DNA of 64,000 nucleotides from Pyrenopolyporus hunteri (GCA_902806595.1 CADCXC010000004.1:1798001-1862000), one strand, 5' to 3'. Positions 1-14,800 are shown, counted from the stretch's first letter. Notes: generated by a model not told the origin, from the sequence alone. Numbers and translations are program-made.

Positions 1-809
1 TGTCTATTACCTCTTCCACCATTTCGTGACTTAAGGGAGTGCTTTGTCGATCGTCGAGGAATGAGAGTGCGTTTCTGGTGTTTGCTTTGAGCTACGTCAA
101 TCTAGGCGGAGGGTGTAGGTCTACGTCAAAAACTCGGTAGAAAGTTGATCGCGCGGAATTGGGAGATGTGGGATCTTGATTGGAATGCAAAACGTCTAGA
201 AGGTTACTTCGTCGTTCGGTACGGGGACGACCGGCCTGGAGGTTATGGTCTTTGTGTACGGATACGAATGGGAACTGGAACGAATTCTCCCGTGTAATAG
301 CAGGTTTTGTTATGCATGACCGGATGGATGGAGAGATAGACTTGTTAAGATACTACCTAGTCTCATACGGACCCTTGGATCGTGGAAATATTATGTGAGA
401 TTTATCATTTATATCTTGACCCTTTTAAACCGGATCTTTGGCTGGAGTTATCCTCTCCACATTCCTGTTTCCATCCATACCCCTTTCTATATAGTTCATA
501 TATCGAGTCTTATTAAAATCGATCGGATTGCTCACGCCGCAGCAATCTCGTAACCGTGCGCCGCAATTTGGAACACCATGCCCCCTCGCAAGCATTTTGC
601 GACCTCACGTACGCCAAGCACATATGCTACGCTGTTGAAAAGCAAAGGCCACCGGCGAAGGAATTTCACCCCGTAACGCCCCTGAGCTTCGACTCTCTCC
701 TGTTGTATTTTTGTTATATTTTCCGTAGAGTAACTCCGATAGGCCTCCGTCATAAATTTTGGGTCATTAAACAAAAAATCAACGAGAATATAGATTATAA
801 TGAGGAGTG
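1..809. other. Gene-free left edge
   Basis: I find no convincing coding region here. Short open frames are present on both strands, but none has family features or a splice context. The stretch nearest position 809 is probably the 3' untranslated region of the GATA-factor gene that ends at 810 on the minus strand. Confidence 0.5.
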
Positions 810-2593
810 TTATTTCTGTAACGCGGCCATCTCGCGCTCTTTGACTGCGAGTAATTGCCGCATTCGTTCTGTTTCTTCTTGAAGCGCCGCTAGCCTATCG
901 GCCTTCGATCTATCCTCCTCGGCCGTGCTTTCTCTGGATTGAATGGCCGGCAACACGTTCGGCGCAATTCCGTGCGGGCTTGGGCTTGGTGCCGGCATGA
1001 GCGGACCCGCTGGGGATCGAAAGCGTAGCGAGTCGGTCGTGCTTTCCGCCGGACGGAAGTTAGGGTTTAATTCGGACGTCGGATTGAGCAGAGACTTAAT
1101 CGACGATAGCCTCTTAGAATTTTCGTAGCCCGGTTCGCTCGGCGTATATTCCGATTCGGTCCCGGAGAAGGAGCGCTTCCTCGAAGGGGAGAGAAACGAC
1201 GCGGGAGACAAAGACGACTGGCGGTCACTCAACGCTGCTATGGACGTCAGCGGCGCCAAGCGATTATCGTCGTTAAGGGAGTCCCGTATATCTGTATGAT
1301 TAGGAGCATTGGTGGTGTGGTATGCTGTGAGGTCGTTAGAGGATATCGGAGCCGATCCGGGGCCGGATTGAACCGGGTCGGGGAGCAGTGTGAGAGGGTG
1401 CTCGGCCTTTCGACGTAGTCCGAGATTAACAGACCCGTCTTCGTTGACACTACCACGCTCCATTTCAGGTTCGGCATACTGGCCCTGCTGTTCCATCGAA
1501 TCGATCGACATCGCGTCCTCGGTCCCGTCCATTTGATTCGCTGGTATTACACGTTTCCTCCTCTTGATCACGGATTTCTTCATGGTTACTGGTCGGTGAA
1601 CCCCGTGGAGTTTGTAGTACAACCCTGTAATAATTAGCCGATGTTCCCACACGCCCTCAGAAAATACCTACCGCAGGCGTTGCATATGGTATGGCCCGAT
1701 TCGTCGCGACGCCACAACGGAGTTATCGTAGTACCACAATTCTGGCATGCTATGACCACAGTTGTATTCTGAGCCGCGGCTTGCTGCGCATTTATGTCAA
1801 TCGGAGTCGGCCCATCGTCCGAGGAGGCCCCGTGCCCGCCGCTCGACGCACGATTCTGGTTTTGGAGTTGAGCACTCTTTGCTACTCGATTGTTGTACGC
1901 TGGACAACCGCTACACCCTTCTGCACCACCGGTACCATTGCATCGTCCCCCACCCGGACACGAGCCGTTAGGCATCTGATCCGCCGCTACGTACGTGGCA
2001 CCTGGAATGTTTGCCGGGTTTCCTTGGGAGCAGGAGCTAGACGATGTCTTCTCGGGGGTTCTTTTCGGCGCGGTAGAGACCGTTGACGGCGGTCGCTTAA
2101 GATTCGTCGGGCGGGACGAATTTCGCGCCTTCAGATAGAGCCCACAAGCGTTGCAGATGGTAGCACCCTGAGGGGACCGCCTCCATAGTGGTGTCCTCGT
2201 TGTGTGACAATTGCTGCAATAAAATTAAAATTTGCCCGGAACTTACTTGGTAGTTGGTTCTACGTACCTGCACACCTGGCCGCTCTGATTAGACGTGGAA
2301 CTTGGCTTTGCCGTCGCCCAATTCTCTTGAGGAATCGTATCAAAAGGAGAAGGACTCTTCGAGTGAACTCGCTCAGATCCCTGAATCGACGGGCTAGGCG
2401 CATCTGAGAAGTCACTTTGACTTTGTGCTGCCGGACTTCTCGAACCTATAGAAGAGGCGTTTCGGACGGACATGGTCTCGGATGGTTGGGTACCCTCTCT
2501 GGACACAACGGGACGTGTGGGAAGCGCTGTCCTGACCGAATTTGTTTCTGGCTTAGCGAGCTTCGCATATGAATAGGGAGCCACTTCCATCAT
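810..2593 (-). CDS. sreA: SreA/SRE-type GATA transcription factor (siderophore and iron regulator)
   Basis: This is a two-finger GATA factor of the SREA/SRE/Urbs1 family, nuclear repressors of siderophore synthesis and iron uptake when iron is plentiful. Exons run 2593-2268, 2213-1672 and 1624-810; introns are 54 and 47 bp. The total is 1683 nt, or 560 aa. Finger 1 (about residues 108-132) is C-x2-C-x17-C-x2-C with TPLWRR and ICNAC. A cysteine-rich linker (about 189-215, CPGGGRC..GCSGCP) is the family hallmark and is tied to iron sensing. Finger 2 begins near residue 265 (CQNCGTTITPLWRRDESG) and continues with GLYYKLHG after the intron. The C-terminus is a short charged coiled coil (about 525-560), also typical. 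Both introns interrupt zinc fingers. The start is uncertain: the frame is open to an ATG at 2710, and I chose the ATG-ATG pair at 2593/2590. An upstream exon is possible. Confidence 0.93.
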
Positions 2594-3275
2594 AATCTCT
2601 GCGGATAGATCCTCTAGAAGAAACCACCCAGACCGAAACAACTGCAGCGATCGTCGCTTTGGTTTCTTCCTTTGTCCTATAATAACATAGGGTTCCGGGC
2701 TAAGATACAAAGCGGGAGGCTATTTAGAGGGGTAGTTGGTGGGATGCTGGCGCTCGACACGAGAACAGCTGATGCTCAAGATATCGGCGGCTTAGCGAGG
2801 ACGGCTGTGGACCAAATAGCAAATATCCGGTCAAGAAACTGTTACGGGCGCCACTGGTATATTGTGACGGCTCGTATCACTGAGTGAGTCGGATAGTGGC
2901 GAACAGCAGCCCGCGACAAGATCTATGTCTGTTCGGGTTGGCTGCAAGGAGGGGTGAAAGACGAGGAGATGTGCTGACGGCCTGACAACGATTGATGGCG
3001 AAGCTGGATGGCTAGAGACGGGACTGACTACCTGGGTATGGGGGGGGGTCCTCGGACGCAAGGGGCGATGTTCCTAGAGGCTCGTGGGGATTCCTAGTAA
3101 GCCCGGAATAGACAAGGCGAAAGCGTTAGGCGCAGGAGGGTGGAGAGATTAAGGTTCGATTTTGAGAGTATGGCGCCGTTCGTTATTTTTGCTTATGGGG
3201 GAAAAAATATGGCATGCCCGGGATCACGAGGATGAGCCCGTTGCATGTAAGTTGTTAGGCTGGGAACTATGTATG

Positions 3276-3360
3276 TAGGTATGTATGTATGTATGTGTAC
3301 GGTATGTATACCTATGTAGGTATGGATGTACGTATACGACGTAGATGGGTATGTACGTAT
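3276..3360. repeat. TATG/TAGG microsatellite
   Basis: Imperfect tetranucleotide repeats of TATG and TAGG type, interspersed with GTAC. They resemble the CCTA/TAGG repeats found throughout the intergenic DNA of this window. Confidence 0.7.
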
Positions 3361-3797
3361 GAGTGGTTGGCCGACGCTGTATGGTACGGAGTAACGAGTA
3401 TGTAACTGCAGGATGAGGGAATCCCCTTGTATCTGTACTGCATGCGTCACCCTCGCTGTTCAGAACTCGGGACCTAACTACCAAAGACAACCCATCAACT
3501 CCGCCACCGTCGGGATTGGCCCGTGGAGATAAGATCGGAGTAATCAGATGTAGAGATTTATGGGACAATCGTCACGAGACGACAAGGCGTAAGACGAATA
3601 GGTTGTTGGTTGTACGTGTGTACGTGTGTACGTCAGGAGCGAGCCTCAGTTCCGAGGTGAATCTCGGAGATTCGAGGGATAGATGATAATCTCTGGTCTG
3701 ATGAGGCGGTGGATGGAATTACATGTAGGAATGCCACATGGAAGGGGGAAGAGACAGGACGGAGAGCTGGGGGCGTCGGCGCACGCACGCAAAGAGT

Positions 3798-3841
3798 GTA
3801 CAATACAATACCTGTATTACCAGGTATCTATTGTATTGTAC
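3798..3841. repeat. Inverted repeat with 13-bp arms (GTACAATACAATA)
   Basis: The left arm 3798-3810 reads GTACAATACAATA. The right arm 3829-3841 is its exact reverse complement. The 18-nt loop contains a second short inverted pair (CCTG/CAGG). The core GTACAATAC recurs in several other spacers of the window. Confidence 0.8.
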
Positions 3842-5828
3842 CTGCCGTGCGGTACCGTACCGTATTGTAGCACCTACCGCATATTCTGGTACAATATTAC
3901 ATAGGTACCTATGCTACTACTGTGATTGCAATCAAGTAGGGAGTTTCATCCCCCCCAGGGCTAGCGCTAGAGATTAGTACAGATTAGTGCGGGCTAGCGC
4001 ATAACCTAACATTGAGAAAGGGATCTGCCCTTTCCTCAAAAAAAGATAGTGGGTTCCCATCAGGTCCCGACAGTCGGCGTGCCGGCTGAATGAGAGTCGA
4101 GTGGATTATTATTAAATCGATCGCCATTGGCTCCGGTCTAGATTGGATTTGGTAATACGGGCAAGAGTGGGCAAGAACTGGGCTTGCCGCACAGCATCTT
4201 TTTGTAATATTCACCTGACGATTGGCTGACAGTGATGGCACGTCGGAAGGCGGTCTGCCAATTTGACCGTACCATTTAATCAATTTCGTGTAGGCATCCG
4301 CGCCGCCCCGTCATCTGATTAGGTGATATCTACGATCCTGATTATCGGGCACTTTGGGTACTGTACTTATACCTAGGTACCTACCTATATACCTATATGT
4401 ACCCATGTATACCTAGTACCTGTTTCTCTTATTTCTTTTATTTCTTTTAATATCAAATGTGCCCAAACAGAGGTGGTTGGACCTGCCCTAGCAAGTTGCA
4501 CTACGTACAATACAATACGTATGATGCTATGGTACATCCATACCCTGTACTATAATAGTTCTAATGCGGCGGTCTAGGTGCGTCTAGATGTCTTTCCTTT
4601 TACTTTGCTTTAGATCGGTTCAATTCCATTTTGCCTCCGACCTTCACATATAATACTTCCTAGCCAGACCCAGGTAATAACTGCACATATCCGTCTAATC
4701 AACACAAAAATTGCTTAATCGCTTAGAACCATCTATATAAAAGCTCTTATTAGGTAGGTATATAAGTGACATATCACCGGCCTAAGTGTTCCGAAAGAAT
4801 GAATCCTATATAAGAGGTAACTAATGAATGTTCACATGTACCTCGCAAGGGATCTTTGTGACTCTCGATGTTTTGTATCGATTCATGTGTACATATAAGG
4901 TTAGGTAATTGCATTGATATACCTCTTGCGAGTTTAGTAATGAAAGTCATCGATCCATGGTTCGTTACATACTCCCTCTGCGCCAAGCCTTTTTATCTAA
5001 CCTAGGCCCATCTCCTTGCATGCAGCAAGTAGCCTACCTTGGGACGTACCACCGCCTAAGGTTTAAGAAGGAGAGGGGGAACTCCGTAGATAAGATGCGA
5101 CAGTACGTGGTACATCTCTTATCACGGCACCGCATATTGTCGATCAGTCCGGGTACAGGATCTAGGCCTTCGCTTCGTTTTTTTGGAGCTTTATTTACTA
5201 ACATATTTGCTTACGTGGCTCTCATGTTAACTCGATATCCCAGACGTGGAAGGGACTGAGGATCCATACTGGTATATCTAACCCGTCTTAACAGAAATCT
5301 CTTCCGCTCCATGTGGACCGATCAAAAGGAAAAAACATGCCTACCTACATGCCTTCTACGCTTGTACATAGTTTAGACTACACGGTTTGAAATACAATCC
5401 ATGTGATTGGATATTCGGGATCTAGAAACTTGCATAGTTGGAGCCGCTAAGGCAATACCACACCACCGTAGTACTCCATACAGTATGTAGAGAATGATGT
5501 CAGTAGCCAGTGTCCAGCTGCCCCTTTAGCCTGGTGAAGAAAAAGCTTGAGTGAAGGTCATGCCGTATTCCAAAGCTCAAACAGGTATACTCGCAAACCG
5601 ATAGTAGCACGATAAGGCGAAACTTGGATAATCTATTCGTTTGCTCAATTTGATTTCTAGAAATAAAAGAAAAGCTGGCATACTCATACGCCACGAAGAG
5701 AAAAGCCGATAGCAATCAATGTAAAACTGAATAGGGGTATCGGGGTATGAAAGGTAGTAATCTCGAGGCCTGCAGGAAAAAGAACGAACACACCAAGAAA
5801 CCAACCCTGCAACTTTTCACATTACGCC

Positions 5829-8800
5829 TCAAACCTCGGCCATAAGCTGTTCTCCCTCGTCCAATAGTTCCGTTACTTTCTTCAGGTTTTGTATGAGACT
5901 CCTGCCGAGGCCAACCAAAAGTAGTTTCTCTGCGTTAGCGGGTAGCCCTAGATAAGTTGGCGGCTCACGCTCGGGGAGTTTCTGGATCCATGCCATGAAC
6001 TCCTCTATAGAGGTGCCGGACGGTACTACAAGACTTGTTTCTTGCCCATCCTTCTCCGATCCCTCGACTAACTTGTGCCCGATGTCGTATGCAGCTGGGG
6101 TGAGGGATTGATTGACCAGTTCTGTCAGGCGGTTGAAATCGCCTTCGTCATCAATCTTGCCGCCGTACGTCTCACGGACTAGGTAGCGGATCATGTCCCA
6201 AGGAATGTTTTGCGGGTTGATGTTCGTGCGATTTTGCGCCACACTTTCTATCCATGTATCGACGATGAAGGCCGAGCATTCATACTATGAGAAGGGTAAG
6301 GTTAGCCTGGATATAGTCATTTATAGGGCTTCGGGGACTTACATCGCTATCATTGAACTCCCAGAATCCCTTCCATCCTAGGTTAGGTGCGTACCGTAGC
6401 CGTTCTTGAACGACAGCGTGTAAGAAAGAGAGAAGTAGGTATAGCCTTGTACGCTCCACGGGGCTCTTCGTGGCCCGATCGGAAAGAGAAGACATCGAAT
6501 CCTTCATGTTGGCACGCACGCCGGCCGGCTGTTCGTACATGAGCACGCGGGAAGCCCGAAGCAAGTTCACAGGAATCTTCGGACTAGACTCCATCGACAG
6601 GAATAGTCTAAAGTCAGAGTGCGGGTTAAGGGATTCCATGCGCTTCTCGAGGGACTGTAGCCAAGTAGGCGCGAGATGAACGTTCTTGATCAGAACCCAA
6701 GATCCAACCTGCGCCGCATTGCTGATTGCTTTATCAGCACTCGCGAGACTTTCATTTGATCCCATAGCGATATTCGTGCATCTGACACGCATTCTCTCGA
6801 CCAGGTTGTCCACCTTGTAGCTAGCATCGAAGCCAGGGCTCGAGACGAGCGAAATAGGACGGGTTGAAGGCACTTGGCTGACGGTTTCTCTGAGATCATC
6901 CACAATGTCGAATAGCCCGGCGCCGAAGACCGACGTGACGAATCGTTCTGCAGCTGGGACGAAACGATCAAGGCGGAACAGCTTGACAAGGAGAAGTGAG
7001 AGGAGTCCTTGATCAAGCGGCTCACTATTAGCATCCCAAATCTGAGGAATAAAATTCTCCGCAAGTTCTTCAGACAGGAAGGCGTCCCAGGCGCTGGTTG
7101 GTACTTGGTCGAGTTTCTCCTTCAATACACTGAGTCGCTTAGCCCGAACGAAAGCTTCATCTTTGGCGTCAATTTCGGTGGAGAGGTCCTTGCCCTCGAT
7201 ACGATCGTCAAGGATGATATCGATTAGACTCTTGTCCATCTTATAAGGGGAGGCTTGAGCGAGTAGCATAGCGAGAGTGATTCGATCTTTTTGCAGAAGA
7301 CCCAAGGCAGTTCTCTTGAATGTTGTCACGAACAAGTCCTTAATAATGATGTCTCGACGTTTGTTGAAGTCATTTTCGCCCGCTAGGTTCTTATTACCGT
7401 GGAGCACCGAGTGGAAAATATCCAGGAAGTACTGCAGCGAGAACTGGTAGAAATGATTGAGGTAGTGTAGCTGCTCGAGGACAGCGAATACGGCACTGCA
7501 GGACCGGGCGATAATGCTGTACTGTAATGTAATATCTTCAACTTCAGCCATCACGCCTTCGGTGTTACTCATCTTGGCCGTAATCTCGCCGGCTTCGGTC
7601 TTAAGTGTCTCGAGAGTTTCGATGACATGGTCATCATCAAGAATGTTTCCACGAGACTCATTGAGGGCTTGCAGAAGGCGTTTCTCAAGCTGTCGGAGAT
7701 GAACTTTGAATTCTCCTTGGAGCTTGATAAGGTTAGATCGCCTCTCATCAACGTCCGGCCTCTCAGACTTCAGCACATCATTAAGGGACTGGGTCTGGAG
7801 ACTGCTCTGCGTGACTGTGAAGTTTACAAAAGTAGTTCGACTGCAAATATCTGGCGGGAATGTGGCAGATGGATCTCTAGTGGATAGGTAAATCTTGAAC
7901 GCGGGCGAGAAATCGATTTCCTGTTTACCAAGTTGAATGAGAACACGGCCACCGGTCTTCTGATACTCCTTATTGAGAACATGGTTGAGGATCGGATCCA
8001 GATGCTCAGCATCTTGAATGAGAATCGGATTACCGAATCTGAGAGAACTTTCTAGTTGTTTGGTGAAAGAGTCGTCCAAGAAACTTGTGACAGTAAGGCG
8101 ACGATCCTTGCATTCGCGCTGAAGGAACTCTGTAACTCTGCCTGACGGGTCGATGATGAGCGGGTAACGGTTAAAGCGCTTGAGTATGATGGCATTTTCC
8201 GTGCAGAGATCATCGACTGGTAGGGTATTCTCTTGCCAACTAAGTCGTTCATCTGCAGTCGATAAGTATTCGGTAACGGGATTATGAGGCTTAAAGTTGA
8301 TCCCAGAAAGATGCAGCTGGTGCAGCCAATCTTCCATCATTGACTTTCGGAATGTCTGGTCATAAAGGCCACTGTACGCTAAGAAAGCAGCAGCAACGAG
8401 GACATCTCCGACCAAAGTGCTAATTTGGGTTTCGAACGACTTGCTTCCGTCTTCCCAACGGGTACGTTCTGATGACAGGCTGTCAAGCAGCCTCACGCTT
8501 CGGTCGACCTTGAATTGCACACGGGACATCTCGGCCTTGATGGCCTGAGTCTCGCTGATGAGGGCTGCATACTCGGTCTTGTAAGTCGCGATACTCTGCT
8601 CAAGGCTGGTTATGGTGTTTTCGACAGCTTTAGCCTCGGCCTTCGTCTGGAGGGCTTGCTCCTCAAGTTGGCCGACCTCGTCGCGCAGAGGACCAACCCG
8701 GTCGAGGATTTCAGAGTAGTTAACCTGGGCCTCTACCCACTGAACTAGAGGACCACAGGCCTTGCTAGCACGGTTGACTTTTTCGTATGTAAAGTCCTTA

Positions 8801-11800
8801 TCGTTTAGGAATTTAGTTCGCATAAGCGTTCGTAGATTCTTGGTCATCTGCTTTTCGTTGTCAAAGTTGACTATGCTCGCAATAAAATCATCTCGGCGCA
8901 CCACAGCTTGGACGCCCTTCCAATCGGTGATCTTGTGGCCTAACAAAGCACATACGGACTCCATGGCAAGTCGGACACCCTGAGGTGGAGAACCCATAGA
9001 CCGAACTTCAGTCAGATGCTGTCGTTTGATGTTGCTGACACTAGCTTTAGCTTCCTCGACAGCGGGTTCGGCTTTTGCCAGGTCGTTCAAGACAACCTCC
9101 TTGCGAGATGCAACTTCTGCCTCTTGCTTTTCGAGTGCTGCTTGGATTTCTAGAGAGGTATTCTTGCGCTGTTCAGCCTCGCGTTGATCGGCAACCATGC
9201 GTTGCAGCTTTTCGTTGGCTTCCGCATCTTTGGCCTCAAGTTGAGTCTTTTTCTCGGCCAAACTAGCCCGAAGGTCGCGAACTTTCTCGACCGTGTCCCT
9301 TAGCTTGTCAAGACCTACGTTCAAGTGGCGCTGTTGTTCTTCCAGGTCTTCTCGTTTCTCGTTGTATAGCTTGACGTATTGAGCAACAAAATCAAGGAAG
9401 TGACGTGGAGTGAGGAACGTGACTCTGCCCTGTTGCTTTTGGAGCTTGCTGTTGAAGCGCTGCAGCGAGTAGTGGATATAAACCATAGAATTTACGATTG
9501 TTTCCCTATGAGAAGGAGGCAAGTTAAGGCCACGGTACGCGACGGGAATGGTGTCAGGGGCCACAAAGTTCGGCTTGTCGAGGTCGATAGAATGCGTCAG
9601 CTCGTTAGCAACTTGGAAGAGCGCCTGGTCAGACCAATCACCAAACCAATTCAGCACGCAACGATTGAACAAAGCCGGACTCGTAGCGGCCTTGGAAGAT
9701 AGCCCATCTTCAGGCGGGTTCATGGTGAAAACAACATGCAGGTTCTTGACGATCTGCTGCGTGAACCACTTGTAGAGCTCTTCTTGAGAATCTAGCAGCA
9801 GACCTTGTCGTTGCGCACCTTCCTTGCAAGCTGTCATTAAGGATGCGAAATCGTCTCCTTCGAAGAGACCGGGAACTTCAGCGTTGGCGAGTAAAGTGTT
9901 CATGCGCTCGAGGAAACCCGAGTCGAGAACGTTAGATTCGTCCATTATAAAGCAGATTTTTTCTCCCTTGCAACCGCATCGGCGTAGGACCTCTCGAAGG
10001 TCATCATCGAAGTCTTCGGCAGAATACTTCCCGTGGACCTTGATCTGGAAAACTTTGAGACCATTCATCCAAGCAACAAATCGCGAAAGTGTTGTCTTTC
10101 CACTTCCGCTGACACCAATTAAGATCAAATGGCCTTGGGGCTGCCTAAAGACACGATCGATACGAAGGACGTGTTCAAGCACATCGTTAAACAGAATAAG
10201 AGGGACGTCCACCTCCTCTTCACAGAACGTCTTGAGACGGGCCTTGACGAAGTCTCGCAGTTGCTCCCGGTCAACGGGGACGTAGTTCTTGGACAGCCAG
10301 TTGGAGAATAGGATTGGACCGCCAAGTGCTTTCTGCTCGTCGATATTGGGGAAAAATTCTAGTGCAATTCGTCGCACAGCCTCGTCCGTCCATTGTCGTT
10401 CCTCCTCAGCAACTAAACGATCTTGGAAAAGTCGGAGCGCCTCGTGTGCCCAAATACGGACAAGACCTTCAATGGAGAGAGTCTCCAATGGACGAATGGC
10501 TTCGTACACACCACGCACCCACCTCGTCAATTCACGAGGACTGTAGACGTAATGGGGCTGGATCTTAGGAGTAAATCTTTGTTGCGACTCCAAATAGAAC
10601 TTAACCATCGATTGCGTAAGCGGCTCAGAGTATCCGCGTAGCGCCGGGATGATCTTGAGCACAGCTGAGTTGAAGGTGCCGTAAATCTGAAGCAGAGATA
10701 ACTCGCCCGGATAATCGACCATAATGAGCGGAGCATGTCTGAGGAACCTGGCCCCCATAGGCGTACGACCGGCATCGGTCGGAGGATTACAAGCACCCAC
10801 GAACTGTATCCGATCAAGGGTCACCCAAGACTTGTCCGATGTCCGCCAAAAGCCATTGTGCTCTACTAACTGGCGGAGGAATGAAATGGCTCGCTGAGTA
10901 CCGTATTTGTCTGGTGCCGGTAGATTGATCTCATCGCAGAAAATAACGAGCCATCGACCGATCTGAGTTGGTGATAGCATTACGCCATTCAGGGTCTTTT
11001 TGTACTCGCAATACTGTTCGAAGGTCTTGATGAGAAGATCGGGTGTGGTCGCACTAGAGAAGTTCAGGCCGACAACCTCCATATTTGGCAGTTTTCGAAG
11101 TGCGCTGAATAAGGTCATTGTTTTACCGGAACCAGGCGGACCACAGAGTAGAAGAGGCTTATGCTCTGCGAGCCAAGAATAGAGCACATCTTCGTGCCTA
11201 ACAGTGTCCAGTGTAGGAATGACGACGTCGGTTTGGGTAATAGAGTGTGTATTAACTTCGATGGTAGGGACTTCGTTCTGCCATGGCGTCCACTCGGCTT
11301 TAGGAAGAGTGACATCAAAATCGATAAGAGAGCTAGAACCGTCAAGAGGAGGCGATCCAAAGCTTGCAAGAGCTCCAACGTTATCTCCGAACGCTTTTCG
11401 GTCATTGAGTGGACAATCGCCTGTTAACGCCCAGACTAGAGCGAGTAGTAACTTCTTCGAGACATATGCTTCGATCTGCTCCGGATCTAGAGGGAAGTCG
11501 ACGTGTGCCGCGTTGTATTCTATCATGTCCCGAACAGCTTTGTTTAGTAAAGAGAATAGAGTTGTGAGGACACGCGCGACGGTAAACTCCATGATGTGGT
11601 TATAAGACTCGGCTTGCTTTAGAGCGGCAAGAATAAAGTCCTCCGTGGTCAAGTAGGCATGTAACAGATCCGCAACTTGTCCTTGAATCTGGAGTGCCTT
11701 TGCGGGGCTCTGGCCAGCGGCGGCGGTGTCCTCGTCCAAATCTTCAAATGCTACAGCCCTTAGGGTCTCGAGGTAATTGGCGACCATCATGCTCGGAGTG

Positions 11801-14800
11801 ACCGTATCCTCACTAAACCAGACCATACCGCAACGACTGACAGTCGCCAGAGTAGCATATTTCAGAGTCTCAACTTCGAACATAATTCGGACATTAGGCG
11901 GCAGATTAAGACGTTCACCATTAGGAAGGGTGAGCAACTTGTTGTCGTCGAGAACACTGTTCAAATTTTCAACCCACTCGGGGTCAACGTCGCCGTCGAA
12001 GACGATCCAGTGACGCTTAGAGTCTTCGCCACGGAGATTATCCACAATCTTCCGCAGAATGCTTGTGAAGAGACCATCGGTCCATTCTCGGGTGGTCGAA
12101 TCTAGGTTTCCGTATAACGCCTCCTTTGACATGACTTTCGAATCGATAACGTGAGACACACCCTCGACTCCCTCGACCTGTTGAAGCGCGTCTAGAAGAA
12201 GCCTCCATGCGCCGGACTTTCCGGATCCCGAGTTTCCTACCATCATCACACCGTGGTGGATCTTCTGAATCTGATACAATTGAAGAACCTTTGTCATCCA
12301 AGTATCATTGACCACGAGATGTCGCTCTTTTGCGAGACGACGAATGGTATCTTCCAGTTTCTCCAGATTAGCAGGGACATATTGAACACCAGGGAAACAT
12401 TCTTGCTCGATGCTCATCATGATTTCGACATCGTTTCGGATCAGCTTGGGGGCGATGGTTTCTCGGACACTCTGTACGATAATTTCGGGTTCAACAACCT
12501 CCTCAGCGCCAATGTTGCCATCACTACTTGTGAGGCGCGCACGTTTAAGACCACCAGAGCTGACAAGCACACTCTTCAGGGCACGCAGACCAAAATCGTA
12601 GTGTGCCTGCTTAGACAGCTTCGCGGAGCATTGGTCAAAGAACGGAACTGTCTGCTTCGAGAGTTGCTTGGCTTGATTGAAGCCCTGGGAGTAGAGCATA
12701 ACTTCGGCGATGAGCTCTTTGTCTGGCTTTGACATGGCAACACTGCGGAATAATTTCTTCAAGTTGTCGGGCAGGTTAGAACGGCCGGCATAACCAGGGT
12801 TCATCGTAATAAAGATACCCGTGTTCGCGTTTACGTGAAGCTGGCGTCCAACTAATTCGATCTGAGCCTTCTCATCTTCAGCACCCTGTTTGAGACCAAG
12901 TTGGATGTTCTGGATCTGCTGCGAAACGGCAGAGAGAATCCTCTCCTCTAGACGATTGAATTCGTCGAAACAACCCCACGCTCCAACTTGGCATATACCG
13001 AGGAAGATTCGCCCCATAGCTTGGAAATCGAAAGTGTCGTCACAGCAGAACACGAGAGTGAAGCGACCCAACTGGACACCAAGAGCTTTGACTGACTCCG
13101 TCTTTCCAGTACCGGCAGGCCCGTATGGAGAACCGCCAAGTCGTTGGCAGAGAGCTTGAGTGAGTGTTCCGAAGCAGCGGTCGGTAAGAGGGGTTCGAAC
13201 CAGCCTGTCAGGAACACCTAGGTATTCGAAGCCATAGTTGAGCTTCGCGTTCGCCATCCTAATGTGGAGACGCTCGAGGAAGTCTCCCTCGGGCACGTAG
13301 ACGTATCGCATCTGCAGCAGCCAGAAGTAGTGCGTTGGCGAGGTAGCATTAAATTTGATTAGTTTTTCGATCACGTCTCGTTGGTGAACACATTCTGTAA
13401 TGAGGGCTTCACATTTCTTCCTCTGTATCACTTCCAGGTCCCCGAGAACGGTCTCCGCGAGGAGTCTGAGGACCTGTACCTCCCGCTCGAAGAGAGATTG
13501 GAGCGTGCTGCCGCCCTTATTCAATGACTGCTCGACGGCAGTAGTCCAAACCACTTGGGTAGCAAGCACCACGATTTGACTGGGGAAGGCGCTCATAAAA
13601 TCGTTTAGGGCGTTCTGGCTGATCTCATCTGACTCGAATATGGGGGTATACACCTCAACAGCTTCAGCGAGAAGCTCAGCCAGAGTAGCTTTCATGCCAT
13701 TCTCTAGCAGGGCCAGCCAGTCATTGATTTTGGGAACTTTCGCGAGTGAGATCTCTTTCTTAAGAAGCACAACCTCACCCTCTTTGGAAGTAAACCCTGA
13801 AATGACCGATTCATCATCCATGACGAGCCCCGTCAAACCGGCGAACATTTTCTTGAAGTGTTTAGCAATGCGTAGGGTGTCGTTACTGTTACCAATCATT
13901 TCCAGAAGGTCCTCGTCACCCACGAAATAGAAGCGAGGGAACGATACTCTTTCCTTCTCAAGATATTCACCGAGCGCCTTTTGTATCTTGTTGAGTAGCT
14001 CGGCAAGGCGCTCTAGAGACTTCTGGACCCCGGTGATACCCAGCACATCCATTACCATCGGCTGCTTGTACACTTTCTTCATCACGGTCATAAATTCGCT
14101 GTTGATGTTCTGGAACCGCGAGGATTCGATAGGTAACAGATGCTTAATATCGGCATTTCCGGTAAACACACCCTCCAAGTATACCCATTGACGCTGGACA
14201 TCGATCCAGACGTCAAATAGTACGTGGACGCGGTTCAGCTTGTCTTCCCAGGATGACGCCTCTTCTTCAAATTCTTTATAGTACGGCGAGTGTTTCATCG
14301 CCTGCAGAGAGTTCAGATTCTCACTACACTTGGCAAAAAGCTCGTCCCAGCCGCGGATGAGACGACACTTGTTCTGGTACGGTACGAGGTCCAGTTGATA
14401 GTTATTCCAAGTCTCTTTCACTTGCTTCAAGAATTCCTCCAGTGCCATCTCACCCTGAGCTTGAGTAATGATGTCTTTAACAATAACCTCTGAGGCGACA
14501 AGGTTGAGATCCCAGACGTCTCCAAGTGTCATAGACACCGGCGAATATCGCCGCCCGGGCTTAATCTCCTTCCATATTTTCGTCCAATGACGGTCTCGGA
14601 TAGCCTCCGACTTTAAATCGCCTAGTAGACTATTCACTTTCAAGAGCTGACGGAGAATGTTTTGGATATGCTCAAAAGCAGCGTACTGACGCATCCTGCT
14701 CGGCATTTCCTTCGTCATCTTGATAAGACCATCAATACTACTTCGGACCTTTCTAGGCTGTACGCTACTCCACAAGGTCTCCCGTAGTTCATTCAAGCTC

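Larger units (their letters stand above)
2711..5828. other. Intergenic spacer between sreA and dynein
   Basis: About 3.1 kb without a supportable gene. It holds the sreA upstream region, a TATG/TAGG microsatellite (about 3276-3360), an inverted repeat with 13-bp arms (3798-3841) and CCTA-type palindromes around 4365-4420. Open frames here are short and of low complexity. The stretch just below 5829 is probably the dynein 3' UTR. Confidence 0.5.
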
